Position numbers and translations under genes: made by a program. Source: Photobacterium atrarenae (GTDB lineage: Bacteria > Pseudomonadota > Gammaproteobacteria > Enterobacterales > Vibrionaceae). From it: DNA of 64,000 nucleotides. A model generated the notes under the pieces. It saw nothing but the letters and a program-made list of their open reading frames with translations, ran no database searches and was not told the origin of the DNA. The stretch is taken from the NCBI RefSeq assembly GCF_024380015.1, contig NZ_CP101508.1, positions 186,001 through 250,000 on the forward strand, written 5' to 3'. Position 1 is the stretch's first letter; the number at the start of each line of letters is the position of its first letter. This document shows positions 55,101 through 64,000 of the stretch, piece after piece.

Positions 55101-56318
55101 ATGATGGCAATGGATCAAAAAGTAGGACGTGAGCTGTTTGATGAGGTCATGGTGCCTTGTTATTCCCCGATGCAGATTGTTCCGGTCAAAGGCCGGGGGG
55201 CGCGGGTTTGGGATCAGGATGACCGGGAATACGTTGACTTTGCCGGTGGCATCGCAGTGAGCTGTCTGGGACATTGTCATCCGGTTATGGTCGATGCCCT
55301 GAAAACTCAGGCTGACAAACTGTGGCACCTGAGTAACGTGATGACCAACGAGCCGGCACTGCGCCTGGCGAAAAAACTGACTGAGCTGACGTTTGCCGAG
55401 AAAGTCTTCTTTGCCAACTCCGGCGGTGAAGCCAACGAAGCGGCCCTGAAGCTGGCCCGTCGTTACGCCGTTGATAAGTTCGGTCCGGAAAAATCAGAAA
55501 TTATTTCCTTTAAACAGGGTTTCCACGGCCGGACATTCTTTACCGTGACGGTCGGCGGCCAGGCGGCATACTCTGACGGGTTCGGTCCGAAGCCGGGCGA
55601 TGTAACCCACATGGTTTACAACGAGCTGGAGACGCTGGCGGAGCACATGTCTGATCGCACCTGTGCGGTGATGATGGAGCCGCTGCAGGGTGAGGGCGGC
55701 ATTATTTCTCCGACGCCTGAATTCATTCAGGGGGTTCGTGAGCTGTGTGACAAGCACAATGCGCTGCTGATCTTTGATGAAGTTCAAACCGGGAACGGCC
55801 GTACCGGTGACTTCTTTGCCTACGAAGGCCTGGGCGTCACCCCGGATATCCTCAGCACTGCGAAGTCGCTGGGCGGTGGCTTCCCGATTGGTGCCATGCT
55901 GACCACCACAGAGCTGGCCAAGCACCTGAAAGTGGGCACGCATGGTTCGACCTATGGCGGTAACCCGCTGGCGTGTGCTGTTGCTGAAGCCGTAATTGAT
56001 GAAATATCCAAGCCTGAAGTGCTGGAAGGCGTGAAACAGCGTGAGCAGTGGTTCCGTGACGGCCTGGCGAAAATTAATGCCAAATACCCAATTTTCGCCG
56101 AAGTGCGCGGTAAAGGCCTGCTGCTGGGTGCGGCCCTGAACGAGGAGTGGCAGGGGCGTGCGCGTGACATCCTGGTCGCTGCTGGCGAAGAAGGCCTGAT
56201 GGTACTGGTTGCCGGTGCTAACGTGGTGCGCTTTACCCCGTCGCTGGTAATTGACAAAGCCGACATTGATGAAGGCCTGGCACGTCTGGAGCGTGCAATC
56301 GCCAAACTATACCAATAA
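55101..56318 (+). CDS. argD: Acetylornithine/succinylornithine aminotransferase
   Basis: A PLP class III aminotransferase of 405 residues, acting on N-acetylornithine (synthesis) and, as AstC, on succinylornithine (breakdown). The PLP lysine is in [15 protein letters not shown] near residue 255; [17 protein letters not shown] and [14 protein letters not shown] are PLP-contact segments. It stands upstream of astA and astD, so the catabolic role is certain in context. A single copy may serve both pathways. ATGs at 55101, 55104 and 55110 are all possible; AAGGA precedes them. Confidence 0.92.
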   Translation: MMAMDQKVGRELFDEVMVPCYSPMQIVPVKGRGARVWDQDDREYVDFAGGIAVSCLGHCHPVMVDALKTQADKLWHLSNVMTNEPALRLAKKLTELTFAEKVFFANSGGEANEAALKLARRYAVDKFGPEKSEIISFKQGFHGRTFFTVTVGGQAAYSDGFGPKPGDVTHMVYNELETLAEHMSDRTCAVMMEPLQGEGGIISPTPEFIQGVRELCDKHNALLIFDEVQTGNGRTGDFFAYEGLGVTPDILSTAKSLGGGFPIGAMLTTTELAKHLKVGTHGSTYGGNPLACAVAEAVIDEISKPEVLEGVKQREQWFRDGLAKINAKYPIFAEVRGKGLLLGAALNEEWQGRARDILVAAGEEGLMVLVAGANVVRFTPSLVIDKADIDEGLARLERAIAKLYQ

Positions 56319-56455
56319 GTCCTATCTGATTGATTGCAGCGGCTGACAGGAGCTGGCCGCTGCGTTTTTGCCTGCGTAGAAGACAGGTCACCCACACCAA
56401 TTTATAACGATAAGTTAGTGGCGTCATGCCGCTACCTGCATCTGGAGGGAGTGCG

Positions 56456-57472
56456 ATGCTGGTTATTCGTCCGATTACAGAAGCCGACCTGCCGGCGCTG
56501 ATGCAATGTGCAGAAGAGTCTGGGCATGGTTTTACCTCACTACCGGTCAATGAAGAGATCCTGAGCAATCGGATCGCCCATTCGGTAGAAAGTTTTGCCA
56601 AGCAAGTGACCAAGCCGGGGCCGGAAGGCTACCTGATGGTTGCGGAAGATACGGAAACCGGAGAGATTGCCGGTACGACAGCGATTGAAGCTGCCGTCGG
56701 GCTGGACACCCCATTTTATACTTATCATTTGAGCACCGTGGTCCATTCATCCCGTCGCCTCAACGTCCACAATGTGGTGAAAACCCTGACCTTGGGCAAT
56801 GACTACACCGGGGTGAGCGAACTATGCACCTTGTTCCTGCGCCCGCAGTGGCGGGAAGGACTGAACGGCCGTTTGCTGTCCAAGTGTCGCTTCATGATGC
56901 TGGCTGAACACCCGGAGCGTTTTGATAAGACGATTATTGCGGAAATGCGTGGCGTTTCTGATGACGAAGGCCACTCGCCATTCTGGGAGTGGCTCAAAGA
57001 GCATTTCTTCTCCATTGATTTTACCCTGGCCGATTACCTGACCGGGATTGGCAAGAAAGGCTTTATCGCCGATCTGATGCCGAAGCTGCCGATTTACGTC
57101 AACCTGCTGAGCCCGGAAGCCCAGGCAGTGATTGGCGAGGTGCATGAAAAGACCCGGCCGGCACTGCGCCTGCTGGAAAAAGAAGGCTTCAGCTGCAAGG
57201 GTTATGTTGACATTTTTGATGCCGGCCCGACGGTGGAATGTGACGTGCGCCATATCGAGTCGGTCCGCCATTCTCAGCGCCTGACCGTTGCCATCGGCGA
57301 GGTGGTCGATGGGGGCGATTGTATCCTCAGTAATACCTCGTTCGAGAATTTCCGTGCCGTGGTTGGCAAGGTGGCATTGCAAAGCGAGAAGCAAGTGGCA
57401 GTGATGAGCGCTGAAATGGCAGAAGCACTGCAAGTACAAGCGGGCGATCAGGTTCGCCTGATTGAGCAATAA
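56456..57472 (+). CDS. astA: Arginine N-succinyltransferase
   Basis: First enzyme of the ammonia-producing AST pathway, succinylating arginine with succinyl-CoA. The 338 residues (E. coli 344) have the family start [59 protein letters not shown] and [19 protein letters not shown]. The frame is open to 56426; ATG 56456 follows GGAGGGA. Confidence 0.94.
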   Translation: MLVIRPITEADLPALMQCAEESGHGFTSLPVNEEILSNRIAHSVESFAKQVTKPGPEGYLMVAEDTETGEIAGTTAIEAAVGLDTPFYTYHLSTVVHSSRRLNVHNVVKTLTLGNDYTGVSELCTLFLRPQWREGLNGRLLSKCRFMMLAEHPERFDKTIIAEMRGVSDDEGHSPFWEWLKEHFFSIDFTLADYLTGIGKKGFIADLMPKLPIYVNLLSPEAQAVIGEVHEKTRPALRLLEKEGFSCKGYVDIFDAGPTVECDVRHIESVRHSQRLTVAIGEVVDGGDCILSNTSFENFRAVVGKVALQSEKQVAVMSAEMAEALQVQAGDQVRLIEQ

Positions 57473-57488
57473 CAGACGGGAGAACATC

Positions 57489-58949
57489 ATGACACAATGG
57501 ATTGCGGGTAAATGGCAACCTGGCCAAGGCGAAGCGATGCAGTCGCTTAACCCATTTAGCGGTGAGGTGATCTGGCAGGGCCAGAGCGCGACGGCTGAGC
57601 AGGTGGAGCAAGCCGTTGCCAGTGCCCGTCAGGCACTACTGAGCTGGCGCAAGACCGATCTGAGCGAGCGCCGGGCAATTGTTGAACGGTTTGCTGAGTT
57701 GGTGAAAGAGAACAGCGAGCACATTGCCCGGACGATTGCCGAAGAAACCGGTAAGCCGTTGTGGGAAACCCGCACCGAAGCCGGCGCTATGGTGGGCAAG
57801 ATTGCCATTTCCCTGCGCGCCTATGAAGAGCGCACAGGCTATAAGCAGAAAGAAGTTGCCGGCGGTACCCAAGCCGTGCTACGCCACCGTCCGCTGGGCG
57901 TAATGGCCGTCTTCGGCCCGTACAACTTCCCGGGCCACCTGCCCAACGGCCATATTGTTCCGGCTTTGCTGGCGGGCAACACCGTGGTCTTCAAGCCGTC
58001 GGATCTGACGCCGAAAGTGGCGGAAGAAACCATGAAGCTGTGGCAACAGGCCGGCCTGCCGGATGGCGTGATCAACCTGGTCCAGGGCGCGCGTGCGACC
58101 GGTGAAGCCCTGGCGGGCTCACATGGCATTGACGGCCTGCTGTTTACCGGCAGTGCCAATACCGGCCATATCCTGCACCGTCAGTTTGCCGGTCAGCCGG
58201 GTAAAATGCTGGCGCTGGAAATGGGCGGCAACAACCCGATGGTGATCTCCAAAGATTATGGCGAGCTCGATGCCACTGTCTACACTATTATTCAGTCGGC
58301 CTTTATCAGTGCCGGTCAGCGTTGCACCTGTGCCCGTCGTCTGTACCTGCCGAAAGGCCCTGAAGGTGATGCTGTCTTGGCGCGTCTGGTTGAAGCGGCG
58401 TCTCAGCTCAACGTTGATGGCCCGTTTGCCGAACCGCAGCCGTTTATGGGCCCGCAGATCTCGGTTGCAGCTGCGGACAACATTATCCGTGCCCAGGCCA
58501 ACCTGGTTGAGCTGGGTGGTGAGATGCTGCTGGAAGCCAAGCGTGGTCAGGGGGCGGTGGTGACACCGGGGATCATCGAAGTCAGCAAGATTGCTGAGCT
58601 GCCGGATGAAGAATACTTCGGTCCGCTGCTGCAGGTTGCACGCTATGACGATCTGGCGCAAGCGGTTGAGCTGGCCAATGACACGCGCTATGGCCTGTCA
58701 GCTGGTCTGGTCAGCACCCAGGACGATGAATGGCAGTACTTTATCGACCATATTCGTGCCGGGATTGTGAATCGCAACCGTCAGCTGACCGGGGCCAGCG
58801 GTGATGCGCCGTTCGGTGGTCCGGGCGCTTCCGGTAACCTGCGTCCGAGCGCGTACTATGCCGCCGATTACTGTGCGTACCCGATGGCCTCAATGGAAGG
58901 CGAGCACACCGAACTGCCGGCACAATTGTCGCCGGGGATCACTATGTAA
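57489..58949 (+). CDS. astD: Succinylglutamate semialdehyde dehydrogenase
   Basis: A 486-residue aldehyde dehydrogenase oxidising N-succinylglutamate semialdehyde with NAD in the AST pathway. The catalytic Glu is in [12 protein letters not shown] and the catalytic Cys in [25 protein letters not shown] is the NAD-binding turn and [13 protein letters not shown] an AstD-type segment. The start follows GGGAG and lies 16 bases after astA. astB and astE are not in this window. Confidence 0.94.
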   Translation: MTQWIAGKWQPGQGEAMQSLNPFSGEVIWQGQSATAEQVEQAVASARQALLSWRKTDLSERRAIVERFAELVKENSEHIARTIAEETGKPLWETRTEAGAMVGKIAISLRAYEERTGYKQKEVAGGTQAVLRHRPLGVMAVFGPYNFPGHLPNGHIVPALLAGNTVVFKPSDLTPKVAEETMKLWQQAGLPDGVINLVQGARATGEALAGSHGIDGLLFTGSANTGHILHRQFAGQPGKMLALEMGGNNPMVISKDYGELDATVYTIIQSAFISAGQRCTCARRLYLPKGPEGDAVLARLVEAASQLNVDGPFAEPQPFMGPQISVAAADNIIRAQANLVELGGEMLLEAKRGQGAVVTPGIIEVSKIAELPDEEYFGPLLQVARYDDLAQAVELANDTRYGLSAGLVSTQDDEWQYFIDHIRAGIVNRNRQLTGASGDAPFGGPGASGNLRPSAYYAADYCAYPMASMEGEHTELPAQLSPGITM

Positions 58950-58995
58950 GTCGCGCCGGCCGCGACACCGCGATTAGGTAAGGGGAACAAGTATC

Positions 58996-59790
58996 ATGGA
59001 AAGGGTCGAGCAATTGTTTAACGCGCTGTGGCAGGATTATACCCAGCGCTTGTGTCCATCAGCCGCGCAGGTCCATGACCTGCTCGAGGAAGATGAACCC
59101 CTGCTCAACGATCATATCGCGCTGCGGACATTCAACCTGCCGCAGGTCGGTCTGGATCGTCTGGCGGCACCATTTATCGCCATTGGCTATAAGCCTTGCG
59201 GTAAGTACCACTTCGAAGCGAAAAAGCTGTATGCCGAGCACTTCGAGCACCCGAATCCGGCGGCGCCGAAGGTGTTTATCAGTGAGTTGCTGGTGGGTCA
59301 GTTCTCATCCTTGCTGCAGCAGACGGTACGTGATCTGGTGAACCAGGTGCCGGATGCGGCGCTGAAGGATCCGGCATTCCTCTACGGTGGCCGGTTGTGG
59401 GATCTCGATTATGCCACCTATGAGCTGTTGTCGGCGGAAAGTGAGTACGCCGGCTGGGTTGCGGCCCATGGCTTTGGTGCTAACCACTTTACCGTCAGCG
59501 TCAACCAGTTGGAGCAGTTTACTGAGGTACGCGAGGTGAATCACTTGCTGCGTCATAATGGTTTTGCGATCAATGAAGCGGGCGGTGAAGTGAAAGGCAG
59601 CCCGGCAGTGCTGCTGGAGCAGTCATCGACCATGGCCGATCGGGTACCGGTGAGCTTCCTGGATGGGATCCGTGAGATCCCGGGCGGCTTCTATGAGTTC
59701 GCCAAGCGCTATCCGACCGAAGATGGCGAGCTGTATCGCGGTTTTGTCGAAGCATCAGCCGATAAGATCTTCGAAAGTACAAATCAGTGA
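58996..59790 (+). CDS. DUF1338 (HglS/YdcJ-like) putative metal-dependent dioxygenase
   Basis: A 264-residue protein of the DUF1338 family, related to HglS, the Fe(II) 2-oxoadipate dioxygenase/decarboxylase of bacterial lysine breakdown. The likely metal ligands are His40 in NDHIALRTF (with the substrate-binding Arg44), the His of FGANHFTVSVN and the Glu of GGFYEFAKRY. It lies 46 bases after astD on the same strand and before a terminator, so it is probably in the ast operon. The substrate is unknown; a 2-oxo acid from amino-acid catabolism is an inference. Confidence 0.8.
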   Translation: MERVEQLFNALWQDYTQRLCPSAAQVHDLLEEDEPLLNDHIALRTFNLPQVGLDRLAAPFIAIGYKPCGKYHFEAKKLYAEHFEHPNPAAPKVFISELLVGQFSSLLQQTVRDLVNQVPDAALKDPAFLYGGRLWDLDYATYELLSAESEYAGWVAAHGFGANHFTVSVNQLEQFTEVREVNHLLRHNGFAINEAGGEVKGSPAVLLEQSSTMADRVPVSFLDGIREIPGGFYEFAKRYPTEDGELYRGFVEASADKIFESTNQ

Positions 59791-59844
59791 TGGCGTGATC
59801 ATCAGATATCCGGCGAAGCGCGAACCGTTTCGCTGAGCACTCAG

Positions 59845-59880
59845 CAGCCAGGGTAAGGTAACTACCCTGGCTGTTTTTTT
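59845..59880 (+). terminator. Terminator of the argD/astC-astA-astD operon
   Basis: An 11-bp perfect stem (CAGCCAGGGTA with TACCCTGGCTG) and 7-base loop, followed by seven Ts. A second small hairpin, GCTGAG-CA-CTCAGC, overlaps its left edge (59832-59845). Confidence 0.9.
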
Positions 59881-60099
59881 CTAAGTGAGTAAAGTTGGTA
59901 ATGGCTCGTGCTGGTTGTCGAGTGGTGGCACCCAGTCGCTTTCCTGATCCTGGTGGCGGCTTTCGGGATCTAGCGGCGGTTGTTGTTCCAGGTAATGGCG
60001 CGGGTCGCTAAAGCCGGTCATCTCGATGGTGGCGGGCAGTGCCTGCAAAACGGCTGGTGGTGTTGTGCTGGTGTTGGGGGCAAAACGCTCGATATCCAT
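59881..60099 (-). CDS. Hypothetical 72-residue protein
   Basis: The frame starts MDIERFAPNTSTT and is Pro-rich, acidic and Gln-rich (PPLDPESRHQDQESDWVPPLD), with no signal peptide or membrane helix. A GGAAAG lies about nine bases before the start at 60099. The frame is open further upstream to 60171. I recognise no family. It sits downstream of crp on the same strand but beyond crp's terminator, and its stop touches the ast terminator T tract. It may be a genuine lineage-specific gene or chance. Confidence 0.4.
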   Translation of the reverse strand: MDIERFAPNTSTTPPAVLQALPATIEMTGFSDPRHYLEQQPPLDPESRHQDQESDWVPPLDNQHEPLPTLLT

Positions 60100-60273
60100 A
60101 TCGTGACTTTCCGCTGCTTGTTGATGTGGTTGGTATCGTTCGCCAGTTGCTGCGTTGCTATCGGGCCGCAATGGCGGAGGATACTGATCCCATTGATATG
60201 CTCAATTTAGCAGCAAATATGCAGAGTGCAAGGGCGGAGAGGCGCCGGAAGTTAGGTCCAAATCACGGCGATG

Positions 60274-60300
60274 AAAAAAGCCGCACGGGGTGCGGCTTTT
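60274..60300 (-). terminator. Terminator of crp
   Basis: AAAAGCCGCA/TGCGGCTTTT around CGGGG, with an A run giving the U tract for leftward RNA, 22 bases past the crp stop. Confidence 0.9.
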
Positions 60301-60321
60301 GAACGATTGAGCGGTCGGCGT

Positions 60322-60954
60322 TTAGCGAGTGCCGTAAACGACAATGGTTTTGCCGTGGGCTGAAATCAGGTTTTGTTCTTCCAGCATCTTCAGGATACGG
60401 CCGACGGTTTCACGTGAACAACCGACGATTTGACCAATTTCCTGACGCGTGATCTTAATCTGCATACCGTCCGGGTGGGTCATGGCATCTGGTTGCTTGG
60501 CCAGGTTCAGCAGGGTTTGGGCAATCCGACCGGTCACATCCAGGAAGGCCAGGTCACCGACTTTCTGGCTGGTGACTTGCAGGCGGCTCGCCATTTGCGC
60601 AGAAAGACGCATCAGGATATCCGGGTTGACCTGGATCAGCTGACGGAATTTCTTAAAGGAGATTTCAGCCACTTCACATGGGGTCTTGGCACGAACCCAG
60701 GCGGTACGCTCCTGGCCTTCTTCGAACAGGCCCAGCTCGCCAATGAAGTCGCCCTGGTTGAGGTAAGACAGGATCATCTCCTTGCCTTCTTCATCCTTGA
60801 TCAATACGGCAACAGAACCCTTGACGATGTAGTAGAGTGTTTCTGCTTTCTCGCCGGCATGGATCAAAGTGCTCTTTGACGGGTATTTGTGGATGTGGCA
60901 ATGGGAAAGAAACCACTCTAGCGTTGGATCTGTTTGAGGTTTACCTGGAACCAT
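60322..60954 (-). CDS. crp: cAMP receptor protein
   Basis: A 210-residue global regulator, same length as E. coli CRP. The cAMP-binding beta roll has [24 protein letters not shown] (Thr in place of the E. coli Ser83, as I recall from V. cholerae CRP). A C helix follows ([12 protein letters not shown]), then the [27 protein letters not shown] with recognition residues R-E-x-x-x-R. GAGGAAG precedes the start. It diverges from yhfA, as in E. coli. Confidence 0.97.
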   Translation of the reverse strand: MVPGKPQTDPTLEWFLSHCHIHKYPSKSTLIHAGEKAETLYYIVKGSVAVLIKDEEGKEMILSYLNQGDFIGELGLFEEGQERTAWVRAKTPCEVAEISFKKFRQLIQVNPDILMRLSAQMASRLQVTSQKVGDLAFLDVTGRIAQTLLNLAKQPDAMTHPDGMQIKITRQEIGQIVGCSRETVGRILKMLEEQNLISAHGKTIVVYGTR

Positions 60955-61162
60955 ATTACTAACTTCCTCTGCGTTTGTTGCCCAGCAATGACATCCCTAT
61001 AATTCGCGGCTGGGCATCACAATAACATTGTTCGCCGACTAGGATATGCCAGTCAGCCGCTGGGCTGCAAGCTCACGTGAATAATTAGTTGAGAGTTTAT
61101 CTTTTTTCGCCGGGTTTTTCTTGATATTGATCTATCTGAAATTGGCATTTTGCCGTTGTAAC

Positions 61163-61178
61163 TGTGCACATGATCACA
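61163..61178. promoter_or_regulatory. CRP site between crp and yhfA
   Basis: TGTGC-ACATGA-TCACA matches the CRP consensus TGTGA-N6-TCACA at all but one core base. It lies in the divergent crp/yhfA promoter region and is likely used for crp autoregulation. Confidence 0.72.
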
Positions 61179-61227
61179 CACTTGTGAGATAGTGTCTGAA
61201 ACCCCTGTCAGCAGTAAGGAGTAAGCA

Positions 61228-61632
61228 ATGCAATCGCGAGTGAAATGGGTCGAAGAGATGACGTTTTTAGGTCAGTCCAACTCCGGCCACAGTGTGGTGA
61301 TGGATGGCAATGGCGGGGCGACCGCACCGAGCCCGATGGAGCTGGTGCTGATGGCCGCCGGTGGCTGCAGCTCGGTTGATGTGGTGGACGGGCTAAAATC
61401 TGCCGGCCAGAAAATTACCGGCTGTGAAGCGCAAATTTCCTCCGAGCGCCGGGAGCAGGCACCGCGGATTTTTACCACGGCTAACCTGCATTTTGTGGTC
61501 ACCGGTCACGACTTAGATGAAGCCCTGGTTGCCAAGACTGTAGCCGATTCGCTGGAGAAATACTGCTCGGTGTGCCTGATGCTGGGCGAAGGGGTGGAAA
61601 TGACCCACTCCTGGGAAGTGGTTCCGGCCTAA
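61228..61632 (+). CDS. yhfA: OsmC-family protein YhfA
   Basis: A 134-residue OsmC/Ohr-superfamily protein. The N terminus MQSRVKWVEEMTFLGQSNSGHSVVMD and APSPMELVLMAAGGCSSVDVV match E. coli YhfA. The two superfamily thiols are Cys47 (GGCSS) and the Cys of EKYCSVCLML, so a peroxide-reducing role is possible, but the YhfA branch is uncharacterised. AAGGAG precedes the start. Confidence 0.9.
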   Translation: MQSRVKWVEEMTFLGQSNSGHSVVMDGNGGATAPSPMELVLMAAGGCSSVDVVDGLKSAGQKITGCEAQISSERREQAPRIFTTANLHFVVTGHDLDEALVAKTVADSLEKYCSVCLMLGEGVEMTHSWEVVPA

Positions 61633-61694
61633 ACGGAGACGTGACGAGAAGGGCTGCCTTCTTGTCACGTCCCGGTGACAGGGCCGTCGTTGGC

Positions 61695-62564
61695 TTAGCC
61701 AATCTTCCCGGTTTCGATCAGCTGTTGGATCAGGGGCCGCATGATCAGCTCCATGGCGAAACTCATCTTGCCGCCCGGCACTACCAGGGTATTGTGGCGC
61801 GACATGAACGAGCCTTGGATCATTGCCAGCAGATACGGGAAATCGACATTTTTGATGCCGCGGAAACGGATCACCACAAAGCTCTCGTCCAGGCTGGGGA
61901 TCGCCTTGGCGGTAAACGGGTTGGACGTGTCGACCGTCGGGACCCGCTGGAAGTTGATGTGGGTGCGGGAGAACTGCGGGGTGATGTAGTTGAGGTAATC
62001 ATCCATCGAGCGGACCACCGACTCCATCACCGCTTCCCGGGAGTGGCCGCGGTCGCGGGTATCGCGGACAATTTTCTGGATCCATTCCAGGTTAACGATC
62101 GGCACCATGCCGATCAGCAAATCCACATGTTGGGCGACGTTGACATCGCCATCCACCACCCCACCGTGCAGCCCTTCATAGAACAACACATTGGTATTTT
62201 CCGGCAGATCCTGCCAGGGCGTGAAGGTGCCCGGCATCTGGTTATAGGGCACGGCTTCGTCAAAGGTGTGGAGATAGCGGCGAAATTTCCCGCTGCCGTC
62301 GTCGCCGTACTGGCGGAAAAAGTTCTCCAACTGGGCAAAGTCATTGGCCTGGGGACCAAAGTAACTGATGTGCCGGCCTTGTTCTTTTGCCTTGCGGATC
62401 TCGACGTCCATTTCCGGACGGGTGAAGCGGTGGAAGCTGTCGCCTTCCAGCCAGGCCGCATTGATGCCCATCATGTTGAACATTTTGCGAAAGGCTTCGG
62501 AAGTGGTCGACGTTCCGGCGCCCGAAGACCCCGTAACTGCAATAATTGGATGTTTTGCAGACAT
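61695..62564 (-). CDS. prkB: Phosphoribulokinase-like protein PrkB
   Basis: A 289-residue P-loop kinase resembling Calvin-cycle phosphoribulokinase; length equals E. coli PrkB. Walker A is VTGSSGAGTSTTSEAF, followed by GDSFHRFTRPEMD and FYEGLHGG. No RuBisCO or other Calvin-cycle gene is present, and the role in heterotrophs is unknown. The frame is open to 62585; the start at 62564 (MSAKHPIIAVTGSSG) is used. It is part of the conserved yheT-yheU-prkB run near crp. Confidence 0.92.
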   Translation of the reverse strand: MSAKHPIIAVTGSSGAGTSTTSEAFRKMFNMMGINAAWLEGDSFHRFTRPEMDVEIRKAKEQGRHISYFGPQANDFAQLENFFRQYGDDGSGKFRRYLHTFDEAVPYNQMPGTFTPWQDLPENTNVLFYEGLHGGVVDGDVNVAQHVDLLIGMVPIVNLEWIQKIVRDTRDRGHSREAVMESVVRSMDDYLNYITPQFSRTHINFQRVPTVDTSNPFTAKAIPSLDESFVVIRFRGIKNVDFPYLLAMIQGSFMSRHNTLVVPGGKMSFAMELIMRPLIQQLIETGKIG

Positions 62565-62672
62565 GACAAACCCTGTCGTTAACAATAACGGAAAGAGTTA
62601 TTAACAGGCGAGCAGGGGGCAGGTCAAGCCGGATTGTCAAAATTGCAGGGGATCTGCCGCGATCGCGGAACG

Positions 62673-62891
62673 TTACGTACCCAGTTGGCGGCGAAGTTTG
62701 ATATCGACCGTTTCATGCAGCTCGGAGAACACAATCACCGCTTCGCCGCTCTGCAGTTGCTGGCGCACGTGGCTGACCTTCTCGCGCATGCTGAGCTCCT
62801 GCTCACCGTAATCGGTGCCCTCACGCAGCACGAAGTGCTCAATCAGGTTGGTCAGGGTGTCCGGGTCGATCTCTTGCCAGGGAATAATCAT
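62673..62891 (-). CDS. yheU: YheU (UPF0270) family protein
   Basis: A 72-residue protein of unknown function, starting [32 protein letters not shown], the UPF0270 signature. It sits between yheT and prkB as in E. coli. Confidence 0.9.
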   Translation of the reverse strand: MIIPWQEIDPDTLTNLIEHFVLREGTDYGEQELSMREKVSHVRQQLQSGEAVIVFSELHETVDIKLRRQLGT

Positions 62892-62987
62892 GGTAAAACT
62901 CTACGCGCAATGTCAGATACTACGTCGATTATATTGACAATTTCATCGCTTGTAGAGTTCTCATCCCATGGTTTGAGCGCGACGGGT

Positions 62988-63965
62988 TCAGGTGCTGTGC
63001 CCAGTACGGGCTTCAAACCAGGCCGGGACGGTGTGTTCAAGCCAGAACTGTGGCTTGTTCCACGATCCGGCGACGAACCCGACATGGCCGCCATATGGAC
63101 TGAGGTGGTAGTCAATGTTGTCAGGCAAGGGGGAGCGCGGGATCACGGCCGGGGTCATAAACGGATCGTCGGCGGCATGGATGATCCGCAGCGGGATGGT
63201 GATGTGCTGGAGCTTGTCGAGCCCGCTGCACTGGCGGTAGTAGTCCTCGGCATCTTTGAAGCCGTGCAGGGGGGCGGTGACCCTGTCGTCGAACTGGCGC
63301 AGGGAGCGGATGGCATCGACCTGCTCGAGGGCCAGCGGCATCTCCTCCGGCAGCGCCAGGACTTTCTGGCTGAGGTTTTTCTTCATCGAGCCGAGCAGGT
63401 ATTGCTGGTAGAGCCGTGAGAAGCCCTGTTCGATCCGTGCCGAGCAGGACGCCAGGTTCAGCGGCGGGGAGATCACCTGGGCTGCGGCAAGCTCGCTGCG
63501 ATCTTGATGCTCGGCCAGGTAGTTGACCAGCATGTTGCCGCCGAGCGAGACGCCGACGCCCCACAGTGGGTTGTCGGGAAACTGCTGTCGTAGCCAGCGC
63601 AGGAAGAAAGTCGCATCACTGGTCTCGCCTGAGTGGTAACTGCGTGCCAGGCGATTGATCTCGCCGCTGCAGCCGCGAAAGTGCATCATTACCCCGAGCC
63701 AGCCCCGGCGTTTTGCCGCATAGAGCAGGCCGTTGGCATACGGACTGTGAAAGCTGCCTTCCAGGCCATGAAACAGCACCAGGATCGGCTGATCACCCGG
63801 ATAGCTGTCACTGGGGCCGGTCCAGGCGAGATCGAGAAAATCCCCGTCCGGGGTTTCAATCCGCTGAGTTTGCGGGGTAAAGAGCGGGGTACGCCGCAAC
63901 AGGCGCGGCAGCAGGGTTTGCAGATGGGCGTTGCGCAGGCCACTGGCCGGTTCAAAAGGAGTCAT
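62988..63965 (-). CDS. yheT: Alpha/beta-hydrolase YheT
   Basis: A 325-residue hydrolase of the AB-hydrolase (YheT/ABHD1-3-like) group. The oxyanion region is LFHGLEGSFHSPYANGL, the nucleophile Ser is in GVGVSLGGNMLVNYLAEH, and the acid/His are in IIHAADDPF and YGGHVGFV. The natural substrate is unknown; an esterase is likely. No clear ribosome-binding site is seen at 63965. The last 35 bases of the window beyond it show no gene. Confidence 0.9.
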   Translation of the reverse strand: MTPFEPASGLRNAHLQTLLPRLLRRTPLFTPQTQRIETPDGDFLDLAWTGPSDSYPGDQPILVLFHGLEGSFHSPYANGLLYAAKRRGWLGVMMHFRGCSGEINRLARSYHSGETSDATFFLRWLRQQFPDNPLWGVGVSLGGNMLVNYLAEHQDRSELAAAQVISPPLNLASCSARIEQGFSRLYQQYLLGSMKKNLSQKVLALPEEMPLALEQVDAIRSLRQFDDRVTAPLHGFKDAEDYYRQCSGLDKLQHITIPLRIIHAADDPFMTPAVIPRSPLPDNIDYHLSPYGGHVGFVAGSWNKPQFWLEHTVPAWFEARTGHST

Positions 63966-64000
63966 GGGTGCTGGCTGATTGAGTTGAGTTCTTGGTGTTA

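Overview
The window is an ordinary-looking stretch of the main chromosome of a gammaproteobacterium of the Vibrionaceae. The pointers are an argH gene fused to an N-acetyltransferase domain, a close match to the quorum-sensing regulator AphA, a peroxiredoxin-glutaredoxin hybrid beside oxyR, small Vibrio-type DUF3135/DUF3624 genes, and a gene order typical of that family. The species cannot be fixed; Photobacterium or a close relative is possible. No prophage, integron, CRISPR array, rRNA or tRNA gene was found. The only mobile trace is one MITE-like element near 2.5 kb.

Layout. 1-3.5 kb: cpxR (partial) diverging from cpxP, then pfkA and tpiA. 3.8-6.1 kb: a 4-oxalocrotonate-type isomerase, a DUF3135 protein, and a SufR-like regulator in an operon with fpr. 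6.2-10.5 kb: glpX, glpFK and a structured intergenic region. 10.5-18.7 kb: zapB, rraA, menA, hslVU, ftsN, cytR and priA. 18.9-26.1 kb: rpmE, a short malic enzyme, and the methionine genes metJ/metBL/metF with tandem MetJ operators. 26.2-29.8 kb: aphA and ppc. 30.2-35.4 kb: argC-argB-argG-argHA. 35.5-39.3 kb: a DUF3624 protein, a dihydrolipoamide-dehydrogenase-like reductase, Prx-Grx and oxyR. 39.4-46.6 kb: mrcA diverging from pilMNOPQ. 46.7-54.7 kb: aroK, aroB, damX, dam, a DUF2970 protein, rpe, gph, trpS and pabA. 55.1-59.8 kb: argD/astC, astA, astD and a DUF1338 enzyme (arginine catabolism). 59.9-64 kb: a small ORF, crp, the OsmC-like yhfA, prkB, yheU and yheT.

The genes cover central carbon metabolism (pfkA, tpiA, glpX, glpFK, malic enzyme, ppc, rpe), methionine and arginine synthesis, arginine breakdown, envelope and cell-division functions (cpx, zapB, ftsN, mrcA, damX, pil) and global regulation (crp, cytR, oxyR, aphA, metJ). 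Several control sites are readable: a CpxR box, a sigma-32 promoter, MetJ boxes, an ArgR box, OxyR-type motifs and CRP sites.

The most interesting signal is in the argC leader. A 15-codon reading frame with its own ribosome-binding site ends in three consecutive arginine codons and a stop, and is followed by mutually exclusive hairpins. This looks like an arginine-responsive attenuator added to ArgR control. Second is a terminator-ended, highly structured intergenic region upstream of glpF that may be a small RNA or a long leader.
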